A program made the translations under genes and the position numbers. 64,000 bases of DNA. It comes from Porphyromonadaceae bacterium. GTDB lineage: Bacteria > Bacteroidota > Bacteroidia > Bacteroidales > Porphyromonadaceae. A model generated the notes under the pieces. That model did no database searches, was not told the DNA's origin, and saw only the letters and a program-made list of their open reading frames with translations. Shown here piece after piece: positions 1-9,546 of this stretch. The DNA is taken from NCBI GenBank assembly GCA_030528555.1, contig JAUMYQ010000001.1, positions 115,532-179,531 of the forward strand, in the 5' to 3' direction. Within the stretch, counting starts at the first letter, position 1; each line of letters begins with the position of its first letter.

Positions 1-202
1 TGAGTATAGCAAGATATTTTGTCTGACGTAGGCTGTTGGTTCGAGGGATCTCCAAGTCTTTTGGGCCTCTTCTGATGCCTGTTATATGATACGCTATAGG
101 AGCAATGTGTGGGGAGTGCTTAGTCTCAGTTTTCGAGTTGGATAGAGAGGGGACATAAATGAGAAATTATGCCCGAATTGTCTAGGTTTTTGTGCCAAAA
201 TG
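1..202. other. Intergenic stretch at left edge, no gene seen
   Basis: No convincing reading frame occurs on either strand before the SusC gene at 366. The stretch is moderately AT-rich. It probably holds the end of an upstream spacer plus the promoter region of the SusC operon (annotated separately). No RNA gene or strong hairpin was recognised. Confidence 0.5.
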
Positions 203-234
203 TTTGTTCGTTTGTCTGATAGTTCTTATGTTTG
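203..234 (+). promoter_or_regulatory. Bacteroidetes-type promoter of the SusC operon
   Basis: TTTG at 203-206, a 20-base spacer, then TATGTTTG at 227-234. This matches the Bacteroidetes primary sigma consensus (-33 TTTG, -7 TAnnTTTG). It would give a leader of about 125 bases before the ATG at 366, long enough to hold leader regulation, though no known riboswitch was recognised. Confidence 0.55.
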
Positions 235-365
235 TTGTGCATAAAGGGGTTTATTAGAGTGTGTATTTGGTCATAATTATTGATAAAAGGTCTGCTAGAC
301 ATGACCCAGTGTATGAGTTAAAATAGATTATAAATATGTTATGTAATTACTTTATTCATTAGCTT

Positions 366-3300
366 ATGAAGATTTCTAAGTTCATGGCAATGGGTTTGCT
401 ACGAAGCCTTGGTATGCTCGTCCTATTGATGGGGCTCTTGCTAGGGGGGAGTGTGCCATCTCTTGCTCAGACTCCTCGCGCCATCAAAGGTAAGGTGGTA
501 GACGAGAAAGGGGAGCCTCTCACAGGGGCCTCCATCCGGATAGTGGGAACAACAGCGGGGACTGCAGCAGACCTCGATGGTAATTTCTCGCTCAATCTGC
601 CAGCGGGCAAGACACAGCTAGTTGTGTCTTTCATTGGCTATGCCGACCAGAAGGTAACGGCTAAGAATGGAATGGTGATCAAGCTCACCCCAGATAGCCA
701 ATCTCTTAGCGAGGTTGTAGTGACAGGTATGGTTGCTACGGACAAGCGTCTCTTTACGGGAGCGAGTGATAGGCTTAAGGCGGACAATGTCAAACTGGAT
801 GGTGTGCCCGATGTGAGCCGTGGTCTTGAGGGACGCTCAGCTGGGGTATCGGTGCAGAATGTTTCGGGTACCTTCGGCACCGCGCCTAAGATCCGAGTAC
901 GTGGTGCGACCTCTATTCTTGGTAGCTCCAAGCCCCTGTGGGTAGTAGATGGTGTAATTCAGGAGGATATCGTAGAGATTGGCCCAGATGCTTTGAGCTC
1001 GGGTGATGCCACAACGCTTATTAGCTCTGCCATCGCAGGGCTCAATGCTGATGATATCGAGAGCTTCCAGATTCTCAAGGATGGCTCGGCTACTTCTATC
1101 TATGGCGCTAAGGCCATGGCTGGTGTGATCGTGATCACGACCAAGAAGGGACGCAAAGGGACGAGCTCTTTCTCCTACACGGGCGAGTTTACCTCTCGTT
1201 TCGTGCCTAGCTACCGAGAGTTCAATATCATGAACTCGCAGGATCAGATGAGTGTCTATGCTGAGATGCAGGATAAGGGTTGGCTCAACTTCTCAGATGT
1301 ATATCGTGCGCATACTAGTGGTGTCTTCGGCAAGATGTATCATCTGATGAATACTTATGATCCTATAAGAAGGCAGTTTGTTCTTGAGAATTCTCCCGAA
1401 GGTCAGGCAGCCTATTTGCGAAGAGCCGAGCTACGCAACACGGATTGGTTCGATGAGCTATTTAGCCCAGCCATCATGCAAAATCACTCTGTGAGCCTCT
1501 CTACGGGTACGGACCGCTCGCAGATGTATGTGTCGGCCTCGGCGATGCTTGATCCAGGATGGATGAAGGCGAGCAATGTGCGTCGCTATACGGGTAACTT
1601 CAACGGTACATTTGATCTAGCCAAGCAGCTGTCCCTTACTGTGATCGGAGGTCTGGCGTATCGTCAGCAGCGCGCCCCAGGTACTGTGTCTCAGCAGTCA
1701 GACGCTGTGAATGGTGCGGTGTCTCGCGACTTCGATATTAACCCCTACTCCTATGCACTCAATACGAGCCGCACGCTTGATCCGAATGAGACCTATATGC
1801 GTAACTATGCTCCATTCAACATCAAGCACGAGTTGGATAACAATTATATGGACTTTGCTATCCTCGACCTCAAGACGCAGGCCGAGCTGAAGTGGAAGCC
1901 CATCCGTGGGCTAACGCTCGCCGTGCTGGGGGCTGTGAAGTACTCTAGCTCCAACCAGGAGCATAAGATTACGGAGCACTCCAACCAAGCGTTGGCCTAC
2001 CGTGCTATGGGTGATGGCGAAACAATCAAGAACAATAGCTTCTTGTACAAAGATCCAGATAAGCCCAATACGGATCCCTTTACGATCCTGCCCGAGGGAG
2101 GCTTCTATAATACGAGGCTCTATAAGATGCTTAGTCACGACCTTCGTGCTACGGCTACCTACAACACTGAGATAGCCGACAAGCACATCATCAATACGTA
2201 CGCTGGTATCGAGTTTAACGCCCAAGACCGTACGAGCAACGCCTTTGATGGCTGGGGTATGCAGTATGACAAGAGTGAGGTAGCGTTTTGGGATTACCTA
2301 GCCTTCAAGCGTCTGAAGGAGAAGAATAACGGTTACTATGAGCTAGATAATACCTTTGCTCGCAGCAATGCGGTCTTCGGCACGGCTACCTACTCGTATC
2401 GCCATCGCTATACGCTCACAGGTACGGCGCGCTATGAGGGATCGAACCGCCTTGGTCGCTCGATGAAGGCTCGCTGGCTACCTACGTGGAATATTGCTGC
2501 GGCATGGAACGCCCATGAGGAAGACTTCTTCAAGAAGCACCTCGGTAAGCATGTCTCGAACCTTACGCTTAAGACCTCTTACTCTCTGACGGCCGATACG
2601 GGCCCTAGCTCTGTGCGCAACTCTCGTGTTATCCTCGATACAAAATCTCCTTGGCGTCCCACAGCCTCGGCTACGGAGGTGGCTATCTTTATTCAAGAGC
2701 CAGAAAATGAGGGGCTGACCTACGAAAAGAAGCACGAGTTCAACTTTGGTATCGACCTTGGGTTACTTAACAACCGCATCAGCATCACGGCGGATGTGTA
2801 CAAGCGTGATAACTTCGACCTCATCGGGCGCATCAATACGATGGCTGGTCTGCGCTATGGCAACGTAGCCACGATGAAGAGCCACGGCTATGAGCTGTCG
2901 ATCTCTACGAAGAATATCCAGACGAAGAACTTCTCGTGGACGACCGACTTCATCTTCGGTTACAACCAAACCGAGATTACGAAGCTCAAGACGGTCAATA
3001 ATATGCTTAATTTCGTGAGTGGCAATGGCTTCGCTCGTGAGGGCTATCCTGTGCGTAGCCTCTTCTCTATCCCCTTCACAGGGCTAGATGACAAGGGTTT
3101 CCCTACCTTCAAGATGAACGATGAGGTTAATCGGACGAACTATGCCTCTATCAATTTCCAGGAGCGTGAGAAGCTAGATTACCTCAAGTACGAGGGGGCT
3201 ACCGATCCCACCTTCACGGGCAGCTTGGGCAATATCTTCAACTGGAAGAATTTCCGCCTCAACCTTTTCGTGACCTACTCGGGAGGTAATAAGCTCCGTC

Positions 3301-3731
3301 TTGATCCGATCTTTAGGGTGTCTTACGATGATGTGTCGGCTATGGAGCGTGACTTCAACGACCGCTGGGTAAACTCTGGCGATGAGGCCAAGACCGATGT
3401 GCCCGTATTGGCATCGCGCCGTGATGTGCGAGGCAATACGGAGATCGATCAGCTACAAAAGGGATACAATGCTTACAACTACTCTACGGCGCGTGTGGCC
3501 GATGGTGGCTTCGTACGTATGAAGGAGATCTCGCTGACTTATACGCTGCCACAGAGCCTGCTCAAGAGTAAAGTTATCAACAGTGCCTCGATCAAGCTAC
3601 AAGCCACGAACCTTTTCCTCATCTACTCCGACCCGAAGCTGCGTGGGCAAGATCCCGAGTTTTTCCGCTCAGGTGGTGTAGCAGCACCAGTGCCTAAGCA
3701 GGTAACGGCAACGCTGCGCCTAGGCTTCTAA
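366..3731 (+). CDS. SusC/RagA-family TonB-dependent outer-membrane transporter
   Basis: Outer-membrane beta-barrel that imports oligomeric nutrients using TonB energy. Residues 1-34 form a signal peptide ending in SLAQ. Residues about 38-118 are a carboxypeptidase-regulatory-like beta-sandwich, the N-terminal extension typical of SusC proteins. SEVVVTG at about 114-120 is the TonB-box region. The plug follows (about 120-260, with SIYGAKAMAGVIVITTKKG), then a long barrel ending in an aromatic/hydrophobic strand (TATLRLGF). The length of 1121 residues is normal for SusC/RagA. It is first in a five-gene operon with SusD 34 bases downstream. The substrate is not decided by sequence; the metallohydrolase partner hints at peptides or a proteinaceous ligand, as for RagAB of P. 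gingivalis, but that is inference. Confidence 0.93.
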   Translation: MKISKFMAMGLLRSLGMLVLLMGLLLGGSVPSLAQTPRAIKGKVVDEKGEPLTGASIRIVGTTAGTAADLDGNFSLNLPAGKTQLVVSFIGYADQKVTAKNGMVIKLTPDSQSLSEVVVTGMVATDKRLFTGASDRLKADNVKLDGVPDVSRGLEGRSAGVSVQNVSGTFGTAPKIRVRGATSILGSSKPLWVVDGVIQEDIVEIGPDALSSGDATTLISSAIAGLNADDIESFQILKDGSATSIYGAKAMAGVIVITTKKGRKGTSSFSYTGEFTSRFVPSYREFNIMNSQDQMSVYAEMQDKGWLNFSDVYRAHTSGVFGKMYHLMNTYDPIRRQFVLENSPEGQAAYLRRAELRNTDWFDELFSPAIMQNHSVSLSTGTDRSQMYVSASAMLDPGWMKASNVRRYTGNFNGTFDLAKQLSLTVIGGLAYRQQRAPGTVSQQSDAVNGAVSRDFDINPYSYALNTSRTLDPNETYMRNYAPFNIKHELDNNYMDFAILDLKTQAELKWKPIRGLTLAVLGAVKYSSSNQEHKITEHSNQALAYRAMGDGETIKNNSFLYKDPDKPNTDPFTILPEGGFYNTRLYKMLSHDLRATATYNTEIADKHIINTYAGIEFNAQDRTSNAFDGWGMQYDKSEVAFWDYLAFKRLKEKNNGYYELDNTFARSNAVFGTATYSYRHRYTLTGTARYEGSNRLGRSMKARWLPTWNIAAAWNAHEEDFFKKHLGKHVSNLTLKTSYSLTADTGPSSVRNSRVILDTKSPWRPTASATEVAIFIQEPENEGLTYEKKHEFNFGIDLGLLNNRISITADVYKRDNFDLIGRINTMAGLRYGNVATMKSHGYELSISTKNIQTKNFSWTTDFIFGYNQTEITKLKTVNNMLNFVSGNGFAREGYPVRSLFSIPFTGLDDKGFPTFKMNDEVNRTNYASINFQEREKLDYLKYEGATDPTFTGSLGNIFNWKNFRLNLFVTYSGGNKLRLDPIFRVSYDDVSAMERDFNDRWVNSGDEAKTDVPVLASRRDVRGNTEIDQLQKGYNAYNYSTARVADGGFVRMKEISLTYTLPQSLLKSKVINSASIKLQATNLFLIYSDPKLRGQDPEFFRSGGVAAPVPKQVTATLRLGF

Positions 3732-3765
3732 TAGAGTAACGATACATATAATTAAGAATAAGGCT

Positions 3766-5364
3766 ATGAATAGATATAAAGTATTATTGCTCACGGCAGG
3801 GCTCGCCCTCCTAAGTACTAGCTGTAACAGCTTTCTAGATACGCCACCCGATAAACGTCCCGAGCTAGACGACCCAACTACCGAGCAGCTGCATGCGCTG
3901 CTGACCTCGGCATATTGTGAGGTCTCTACCGAGGAGCTAACCGAGGGGCGTACCGACAACGCTATGGACAATGGTGGTACATATAGCGCACCTAGCGAAC
4001 TGCGCGAAAACTACTATTGGGAGCCTAATACGGGTACTTGGTGGGGATCGACACAGCGTCTGTGGTCGGCTTCGTTTAATGCTATATCGGCAGCGAACTT
4101 CGCTCTCGAACTGATCGAGAAGAATGGCAATAAGCCCGAGTATAACTCAGCTAAGGGTGAGGCACTGCTCTGCCGTGCTTGGAATCACTTCGTGATGTTG
4201 AGCATCTTCTCCCACGCCTATAATGGGCAGACGAGTAGTACAGACCTTGGGATACCCTATTTCACGACTGCGGAGAAGAACGTGACCACCAAGTATAAGC
4301 GTCTGTCAGTGAAGGAGTGCTTCGACCTTATGGAGCAGGACATTGAGGCGGGCTTGCCCCTAATTGACGAAACGAAATACAAGACAGGGACAGTGATGTA
4401 CCACTTCAACAATAAGGCAGCGCATGCCTTTGCCGCACAGTTCTACCTTTACAAGGAGGAGTGGGCTAAGGCTAAGAAGCATGCTACGCTTGCCATTGGT
4501 GAGAATCCCTCGGCATCACTCCGTGACGTGGCTCGCTACGCCAAGACGACCAATGGGGCAGAGGAGCTGACTAATGCCTACAACAGCACGGCAGAGCCAG
4601 CGAACCTCATGCTTCAGACCTCTAATACAAACTGGGGTCGCTATTATGTTGGTTACAACTATGCTCTGCGCTATGCCAACAATAGGTACATCAATACGAC
4701 CCAGACCTATGCTAGTCCAGGACCTTGGGGGAGCAGTCTACCCAGCTTAGAGAACTTGGTCGTGAGCTATACTTCTGCCTCGGATGCTCTCTTCTTTATT
4801 CAGAAGAACCATGAGTACTTCGTCCTCGCAAACGCTACGGCAGGTACAGGGCAGCCTTATACGGTTTCACGCCCATTCACAGTAGATCGTACGCTCTTTG
4901 TGCGCGCCGAAGCCAATGTGATGTTGGGGCTGTACGAGGAGGCTGCACGCGATCTCTCCTACTGGTATGTGCGCAATGGCGCACGGGCAGTTAGTGCCGA
5001 TGTTATCGCTGCTTTCTATGCTTTGCCCGAGGTGACAGGTAGAGAGCTGACGAAAGATGAGAAGACGCGCCGTGATATGCTGCTCTCGACCTACGCCAAG
5101 GCTCTTAACCCCAAGTTTGCTCTCCAGCCAGGTATGCAATACAATATGATACAGGCGGTGCTGCACGCACGTCGCATCGATGGCGTACATGAGGGGACAC
5201 GTTGGGACGACATCAAGCGCTACGGCATCGAGATCGAGCACCCCATTTTCGAGGGTGAAGTGATGAAGCTCGGCAAGGACGACCCTCGCCGTGCCATTCA
5301 GCTCCCAGCAGACATCATCGCAGCAGGGCTACAGGCGAACCCTCGTGAAGCTGGTAAGCCCTAG
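3766..5364 (+). CDS. SusD/RagB-family nutrient-binding surface lipoprotein
   Basis: Lipoprotein lid of the SusCD transporter. The signal peptide ends in the lipobox LSTSC with Cys20 as the lipidated residue. The following CNSFLDTPPDKRPELDDPT is the classic SusD start. The helical TPR-like body includes GEALLCRAWNHFVMLSIFSHAY, the conserved region where SusD proteins carry their R-A-W/Y-x-H/Y helices, and the C-terminal part has the usual GTRWDDIKRYG segment. At 532 residues the length is normal. It sits 34 bases after SusC and 29 before the metallohydrolase gene, so co-transcription is likely. Substrate unknown. Confidence 0.92.
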   Translation: MNRYKVLLLTAGLALLSTSCNSFLDTPPDKRPELDDPTTEQLHALLTSAYCEVSTEELTEGRTDNAMDNGGTYSAPSELRENYYWEPNTGTWWGSTQRLWSASFNAISAANFALELIEKNGNKPEYNSAKGEALLCRAWNHFVMLSIFSHAYNGQTSSTDLGIPYFTTAEKNVTTKYKRLSVKECFDLMEQDIEAGLPLIDETKYKTGTVMYHFNNKAAHAFAAQFYLYKEEWAKAKKHATLAIGENPSASLRDVARYAKTTNGAEELTNAYNSTAEPANLMLQTSNTNWGRYYVGYNYALRYANNRYINTTQTYASPGPWGSSLPSLENLVVSYTSASDALFFIQKNHEYFVLANATAGTGQPYTVSRPFTVDRTLFVRAEANVMLGLYEEAARDLSYWYVRNGARAVSADVIAAFYALPEVTGRELTKDEKTRRDMLLSTYAKALNPKFALQPGMQYNMIQAVLHARRIDGVHEGTRWDDIKRYGIEIEHPIFEGEVMKLGKDDPRRAIQLPADIIAAGLQANPREAGKP

Positions 5365-5393
5365 AGTATTGACGAATAAAAGACTTTATCGAT

Positions 5394-6494
5394 ATGAATA
5401 AGATAATGAAGCGAGCACTAGCCCTCGCGTTTTGTGTCCTCGGGGTGCTAAGCGTTGGTAGCTGTGCCAAGGGGGACGACCCAGACCCAACAAAGAGTGT
5501 CATCGTCCCAAGAGAGTTTGAGCCCACGGTTTTCGACCAGTGGCTCTCGCGCAACTATGTCGATGCCTATAACATCGACTTCAAGTACAAGATGCAGGAC
5601 ACCGAGGCAGACCCAAACTACAATCTTGTGCCACCCTCTTTGGAGAATAGCATGAAGATGGCTAAGCTCGTGCGCCACGCCTGGATTGGGGCGTACGATG
5701 AGGTAGCTGGTATCGAGTTTATGCGTTTGATGGCCCCTCGTGCTTTGCTACTCGTTGGCTCATCGGGACGTAATAACGACGGATCTGAGTTGCTTGGTAC
5801 GGCCGAGGGGGGAGTGCGTGTCACGCTCTACAAGGTAAATGAAGTCAATGTCAATGATCCTGGACATCTCAACCTGTATTACTTCCACACGATGCACCAC
5901 GAGTTTGGTCACATCCTCCACCAAAATAAGCTCTGGCCTACGGAGTACAATGACATCAGCCGTGGCGACTATCTCGCCTCGACCTTCTTTCAGCCTGACA
6001 ACAACAAGATCAGTATCTATGCGCCCAAGGGCTTTGTGACGGCATACTCTCGTAAGAACAGTGAGGAGGACTTTACGGAGGTAACCGCCTGCTACATCAC
6101 TTACACCGATGAGCAGTGGCGACAGATTTTTGAGGCAGCAGGCGAGGAGGGTAGAGCTAAGCTCGACAAGAAGATCAAGATCGTCAAGGACTATATGAAG
6201 GATGCCTGGAACATCGATATGGACGAGCTGCGTGCCGTGGTAACGCGCCGTACCGAGGAGATACGCCAGTCTGAGTTCAAGCTCATCGAGCCTGAGTGGC
6301 TACCTCTACTCGATAACTCGAATTTCCGTGCGGTGCCAGCTATCGGTACGCCACATGAGGAGCGTATGCGTAGTGCCGTACTCAACTGGGTGCTTGCCTC
6401 ACCTCGTCTCCTAGAGGATCGCAAGGGGGGGATGCTCGGCTCGTATGGATGCTCGCTCATGACCCAGCACTACTCTCACCCACACAATCACTAA
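5394..6494 (+). CDS. Substrate import-associated zinc metallohydrolase lipoprotein
   Basis: Lipoprotein with Cys24 in VGSC. It carries an HExxH-type zinc site, H169-E-F-G-H173, inside MHHEFGHILHQ, with a further acidic motif EEDFTEVTA about 50 residues on that may supply the third ligand. It resembles the metallohydrolase lipoproteins encoded beside SusC/SusD pairs in Bacteroidetes (the import-associated HExxH lipoprotein family). Expected location is the outer membrane, where it could cleave the ligand or its carrier before uptake. It lies 29 bases after SusD and 17 bases before the DUF4302 gene. The family assignment is strong. The true substrate and even peptidase activity are inferred. 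Confidence 0.85.
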   Translation: MNKIMKRALALAFCVLGVLSVGSCAKGDDPDPTKSVIVPREFEPTVFDQWLSRNYVDAYNIDFKYKMQDTEADPNYNLVPPSLENSMKMAKLVRHAWIGAYDEVAGIEFMRLMAPRALLLVGSSGRNNDGSELLGTAEGGVRVTLYKVNEVNVNDPGHLNLYYFHTMHHEFGHILHQNKLWPTEYNDISRGDYLASTFFQPDNNKISIYAPKGFVTAYSRKNSEEDFTEVTACYITYTDEQWRQIFEAAGEEGRAKLDKKIKIVKDYMKDAWNIDMDELRAVVTRRTEEIRQSEFKLIEPEWLPLLDNSNFRAVPAIGTPHEERMRSAVLNWVLASPRLLEDRKGGMLGSYGCSLMTQHYSHPHNH

Positions 6495-6511
6495 TTCTAT
6501 AGATAGCAATC

Positions 6512-7858
6512 ATGAATATCATTAATAAGCTAAGCACTAGGGCCCTTGCAATGGGGCTCCTAGTAGTGGCTCTAACCCTTGGAGCAGCCTGCTCCGATCA
6601 GAAGGGTACCGATGTTTTCGACAAGTCTCCAGCCGAGCGTGTAGATAGCAGGTCGGCCGAGCTTGCACAGCGACTTGTCTCTTCGCCCAATGGTTGGATT
6701 ATGGAGTATATCCCCAACAAAAAGGCTGAGTATGGTGGCTATGTCATCGGCTTCAAGTTCAATGACAAGGGGCAGGTGCTCATCTCGTCCGAGGCTCTAG
6801 AGAATACCGAAGAAGGGGCTAAAGAGATAATCTTTCCTCCAATCGTGTCTAGCTATAACATTGGTAGAGATGTTGGCGTGACGCTCAATTTTACTGACTA
6901 CAATGAGGCACTACACTACTACTCCACGCCCGACCGCAGGTATGCCGCGGACCTCGGCAAGGGCTATGAGGGGGACTATGAGTTCCGCTACATGCTCTCG
7001 GAAAACCCCGATGAGCTGAACTTTGTCGGTAAGAAGACGGGCAATAAGATCCGTATGTACCGTGCCAAGGAGGATGCTATGGAGTATGTGCGTAAGGTCG
7101 TGGCGATGAAGCGTAAGCTGTTTAGTGCTTCGGAGATGCTCGCCCTACGCCAAGATGCCCTTGTCTCGACCAAGCCCATCCTCGGCAATAGTGACCTGAG
7201 GCTCTACTACCTAACCCAAGAGGGTTACAACTACTACAATGGTAAAACGAGTGAGTATAGCGAGCTGAGCGTCAAGCTTCCCTTCTTCTATACGCCCACG
7301 GGGTTGGTCTTCTTCGACCCCAAGACCTTGGAGCGTGAGGCGTACACTTGGAATGAAGGCAAGCGCACACTTGAGCGTGAGGGTGGTGCTGTGATCGAGG
7401 CTCGTGACGATCCCTATTACGAGGGTTTCGCTAGCTATCTCGGCGATTATCAGATGGTGCTAACTCCACAGGGAGGGAGTCCAGAGACATACGATGTGAA
7501 GTTTGAGCAGGCGGATCAGAACCTCTATGCTATCACAGGGCTCCCTTTCCGGTTGGTAGCGCGCTATGACACCAAGCATAACCGTTTTTCGATCGAGGTG
7601 CAAATGGTAGATAACAGGGGAACAGCACTTGCTGCGTGGAATCATATGGGGCAAGGCCGTCTCACCGTCTCCAATGGCTACGGTATGTATAGCCAAGAGG
7701 TGGTAGGCAGCAACCCTGTACGCTATATGATGGTAGACAATGGTGTTTGGGGGTCGTGTGACTCGTTTATCCTTTGGAAAATAGTAGGTCAAAGAGGAGA
7801 AGCAAACGACTTGTACAGGCCTAGCCGTCTATGGGCTCCTGTGTTTGTTCGCAAATAA
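6512..7858 (+). CDS. DUF4302-family lipoprotein of the SusCD locus
   Basis: Lipoprotein with Cys27 in GAAC. The N-terminal half (about residues 38-170) has the features of DUF4302 proteins: AERVDSRSAELAQRLVSSPNGW, then GGYVIGFKFNDKGQV and a region of short beta strands. DUF4302 lipoproteins repeatedly occur behind SusC/SusD and HExxH lipoproteins in Bacteroidetes, which is exactly its place here. The biochemical role is unknown; an accessory surface binding protein is the simplest idea. 448 residues, no catalytic motif recognised. Confidence 0.8.
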   Translation: MNIINKLSTRALAMGLLVVALTLGAACSDQKGTDVFDKSPAERVDSRSAELAQRLVSSPNGWIMEYIPNKKAEYGGYVIGFKFNDKGQVLISSEALENTEEGAKEIIFPPIVSSYNIGRDVGVTLNFTDYNEALHYYSTPDRRYAADLGKGYEGDYEFRYMLSENPDELNFVGKKTGNKIRMYRAKEDAMEYVRKVVAMKRKLFSASEMLALRQDALVSTKPILGNSDLRLYYLTQEGYNYYNGKTSEYSELSVKLPFFYTPTGLVFFDPKTLEREAYTWNEGKRTLEREGGAVIEARDDPYYEGFASYLGDYQMVLTPQGGSPETYDVKFEQADQNLYAITGLPFRLVARYDTKHNRFSIEVQMVDNRGTALAAWNHMGQGRLTVSNGYGMYSQEVVGSNPVRYMMVDNGVWGSCDSFILWKIVGQRGEANDLYRPSRLWAPVFVRK

Positions 7859-7880
7859 GGTTCATTAAGTAATAAACGGT

Positions 7881-8966
7881 ATGAAGATATTGAGAAAACT
7901 GGCAGCAGCCTGCCTCTCGCTTGGCGTTATTGCCCTGGGGCTTGGTAGCTGCTCCAAGGGTAAGCAAGAGGCGGATATGCCCTCCATTAGGATTGTGAAA
8001 GTGGAGTTCCCTTCCTCATCTAAGGGAGGTGAGGGTATGATTGCTCTCTCGGAGGGAGGCTTTGAGGTAAGCACGTCCGACGCTTGGGTGCAAGCCACGA
8101 AGTCGGGCGAGCGTGAGGTGAGGCTCACCCTCGAGCGTAATAGGAGCATTGACTCAAGAGTAGCGAATGTGCTGATTAAGAAAGGTGAGCAAATCCTTTC
8201 TGTCCCCATTACGCAACTAGGCACGGTGTCGAGGCTTCCTGCCCTGCCTAATCACATCATCAAGAACAAAGGGGGATACTTCGCCATCGACCTCAGCCAT
8301 GTGGAGGGCGAGGTAGCTATCCGCTACGAAGCACCAGCCGAATGGCTGACCTACACGGTGGAGGAGGGGCAGTATATCTTCGCTGTGGCTGAGCAGCCTG
8401 CCGATAGCCCATTGCGCAGTGTGGTGGTGAATATTAAGATAGGTCTCTTGGAACGTAGCTTCACCGTACGGCAGAAGGACTTCATCGTCCCTGGGGTGTA
8501 CCGCTTGAGTTATACGGACGACAAGGGCAAGGCGAAAACAGCAGAGCTAAGTCTCTATGGTACAAATCGAGAGAATATATTCCTTGTCTACGGCTCGGTG
8601 CTACCTTTCTACGCACAGCTAGATCCAGAGACCAATACACTTGTCTTCATTATGGGGGCGCAGTTGCCTCCTCCAGCCTCGGCACAGCAGGACGATGCCT
8701 ACTTCATCTTTGCCGTCAATAATGCAATGAGTAATGTAGAGGGAGACCAAGGCTATCACTTTGTGGGAGTTTGGGACGGTAATCTTGAGAGACCTAAGTT
8801 CACTTTCACGCCTCAGTCTGCAGACTATCCTCGCATTATCTTCATCCTTAGGCGAGGTGGTCGGCTCCATATCCAATCTGCAGGGGAGAATATACCCAAC
8901 TTGATGAGTAATATGACCATCGAGTGGCTACGTCCGTTGCCCTCAAGTCCAGGTACCAATCCCTAG
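7881..8966 (+). CDS. Lipoprotein with BACON-like domain, last gene of SusCD operon
   Basis: Lipoprotein with Cys24 in LGSC. Residues about 35-115 (VKVEFPSSSKGG... FEVSTSDAWVQAT... NVLIKKGEQILSVPITQLG) follow the pattern of BACON beta-sandwich domains, which have a Trp in the SDAW segment. A second similar segment follows at about 125-200 (YFAIDLSHVEGEVAIRYEAPAEWLTYTV... FTVRQKDF). The rest is beta-rich and unassigned. BACON domains are thought to bind carbohydrate or mucin, or to act as spacers. It starts 22 bases after the DUF4302 gene and is followed by a strong terminator, which defines the operon end. Domain call moderate, function inferred. Confidence 0.7.
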   Translation: MKILRKLAAACLSLGVIALGLGSCSKGKQEADMPSIRIVKVEFPSSSKGGEGMIALSEGGFEVSTSDAWVQATKSGEREVRLTLERNRSIDSRVANVLIKKGEQILSVPITQLGTVSRLPALPNHIIKNKGGYFAIDLSHVEGEVAIRYEAPAEWLTYTVEEGQYIFAVAEQPADSPLRSVVVNIKIGLLERSFTVRQKDFIVPGVYRLSYTDDKGKAKTAELSLYGTNRENIFLVYGSVLPFYAQLDPETNTLVFIMGAQLPPPASAQQDDAYFIFAVNNAMSNVEGDQGYHFVGVWDGNLERPKFTFTPQSADYPRIIFILRRGGRLHIQSAGENIPNLMSNMTIEWLRPLPSSPGTNP

Positions 8967-8990
8967 CCTCACCGATCTTTATTCATCTTC

Positions 8991-9027
8991 GGAGCGTAAC
9001 CCCTTGTGGGTTGCGCTCCATTTTTTT
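8991..9027 (+). terminator. Rho-independent terminator closing the SusCD operon
   Basis: A 12-bp stem (8991-9002 with 9008-9019, one G-U pair) with a five-base loop is followed by ATTTTTTT at 9020-9027. It lies 24 bases after the last stop codon of the operon. Confidence 0.88.
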
Positions 9028-9082
9028 GAGGTTGATGTGTTAAGCTGATCACGTTGTCGTTTCATCCCCTCAGTGTATGATA

Positions 9083-9194
9083 GAAAAATGCTTGGGAATA
9101 CCCGAAAAAATGTTCCCGAACTTTTTTCTCGGAGTTCCCGAACTTTTTCCAAAAAGATCGGGAAGTTTTTTTTGAAAGTTCCCGAAGATTTTTT
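9083..9194. repeat. Dispersed hairpin repeat, copy A
   Basis: About 112 bases built from variants of TTCCCGAACTTTTT and its complement. The core hairpin is at 9135-9164 (14-base arms, CC loop, one A-A mismatch). Nearly the same sequence recurs at 42820-42932 in the same orientation and in rearranged form at 36607-36697. It is intergenic in every case. Minus-strand frames through it are open but the frame and flanks are not conserved between copies, so it is not treated as coding. Confidence 0.85.
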
Positions 9195-9505
9195 ATGCAC
9201 ATCCCTTGTGCATAACTTTATTCTTTCAATTGGTTATTAAGTTTTTGTGTTACAATGGGTAATATGTTCTTTAATACTCTCAAGAGGAGAGCAAGATCGG
9301 AGAACTTCCGTCAAGATAGCTGGTGTGGTATCTCCTCTTGAGTGTAAGTTTGAGGATTGGCTTGTTGTCTAGAGATTATCACAGAGATATTCTCATTTTG
9401 GGCTAGATATACTTTGTCTGTCCTCGTGTTCGGCTGTGTAGCTAGGATATAAACGTTCTGTGTCCTCCCTAGAAGATCTCATCGAGAGGGGTGGGGATAA
9501 ATATA
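9195..9505. other. Intergenic region upstream of parC with long inverted repeat
   Basis: About 310 bases without a gene. The notable item is a 16-base inverted repeat, 9275-9290 (TACTCTCAAGAGGAGA) against 9331-9346 (TCTCCTCTTGAGTGTA), one mismatch, enclosing 40 bases that contain a small nested hairpin (CGGA/TCCG). It could be a folded leader or small RNA, or a remnant element. No U-tract follows, so it is not a typical terminator. Confidence 0.45.
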
Positions 9506-9513
9506 TATCTTTG
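9506..9513 (+). promoter_or_regulatory. Probable -7 element of parC promoter
   Basis: TATCTTTG fits TAnnTTTG and lies 33 bases before the parC ATG. A good TTTG at the expected distance upstream was not found, so only the -7 element is claimed. Confidence 0.4.
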
Positions 9514-9546
9514 TAACAGTAAGGATTATCCTAAGTATGATTAGCG

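Noticed and set aside
8979-9200. Short minus-strand frame through repeat copy A (and 42754-43059 through copy C)
   Set aside because: The frames read the repeat differently, begin and end in unrelated flanks and give Phe/Lys/Glu-rich low-complexity peptides. The conserved unit is the DNA hairpin, not a peptide.
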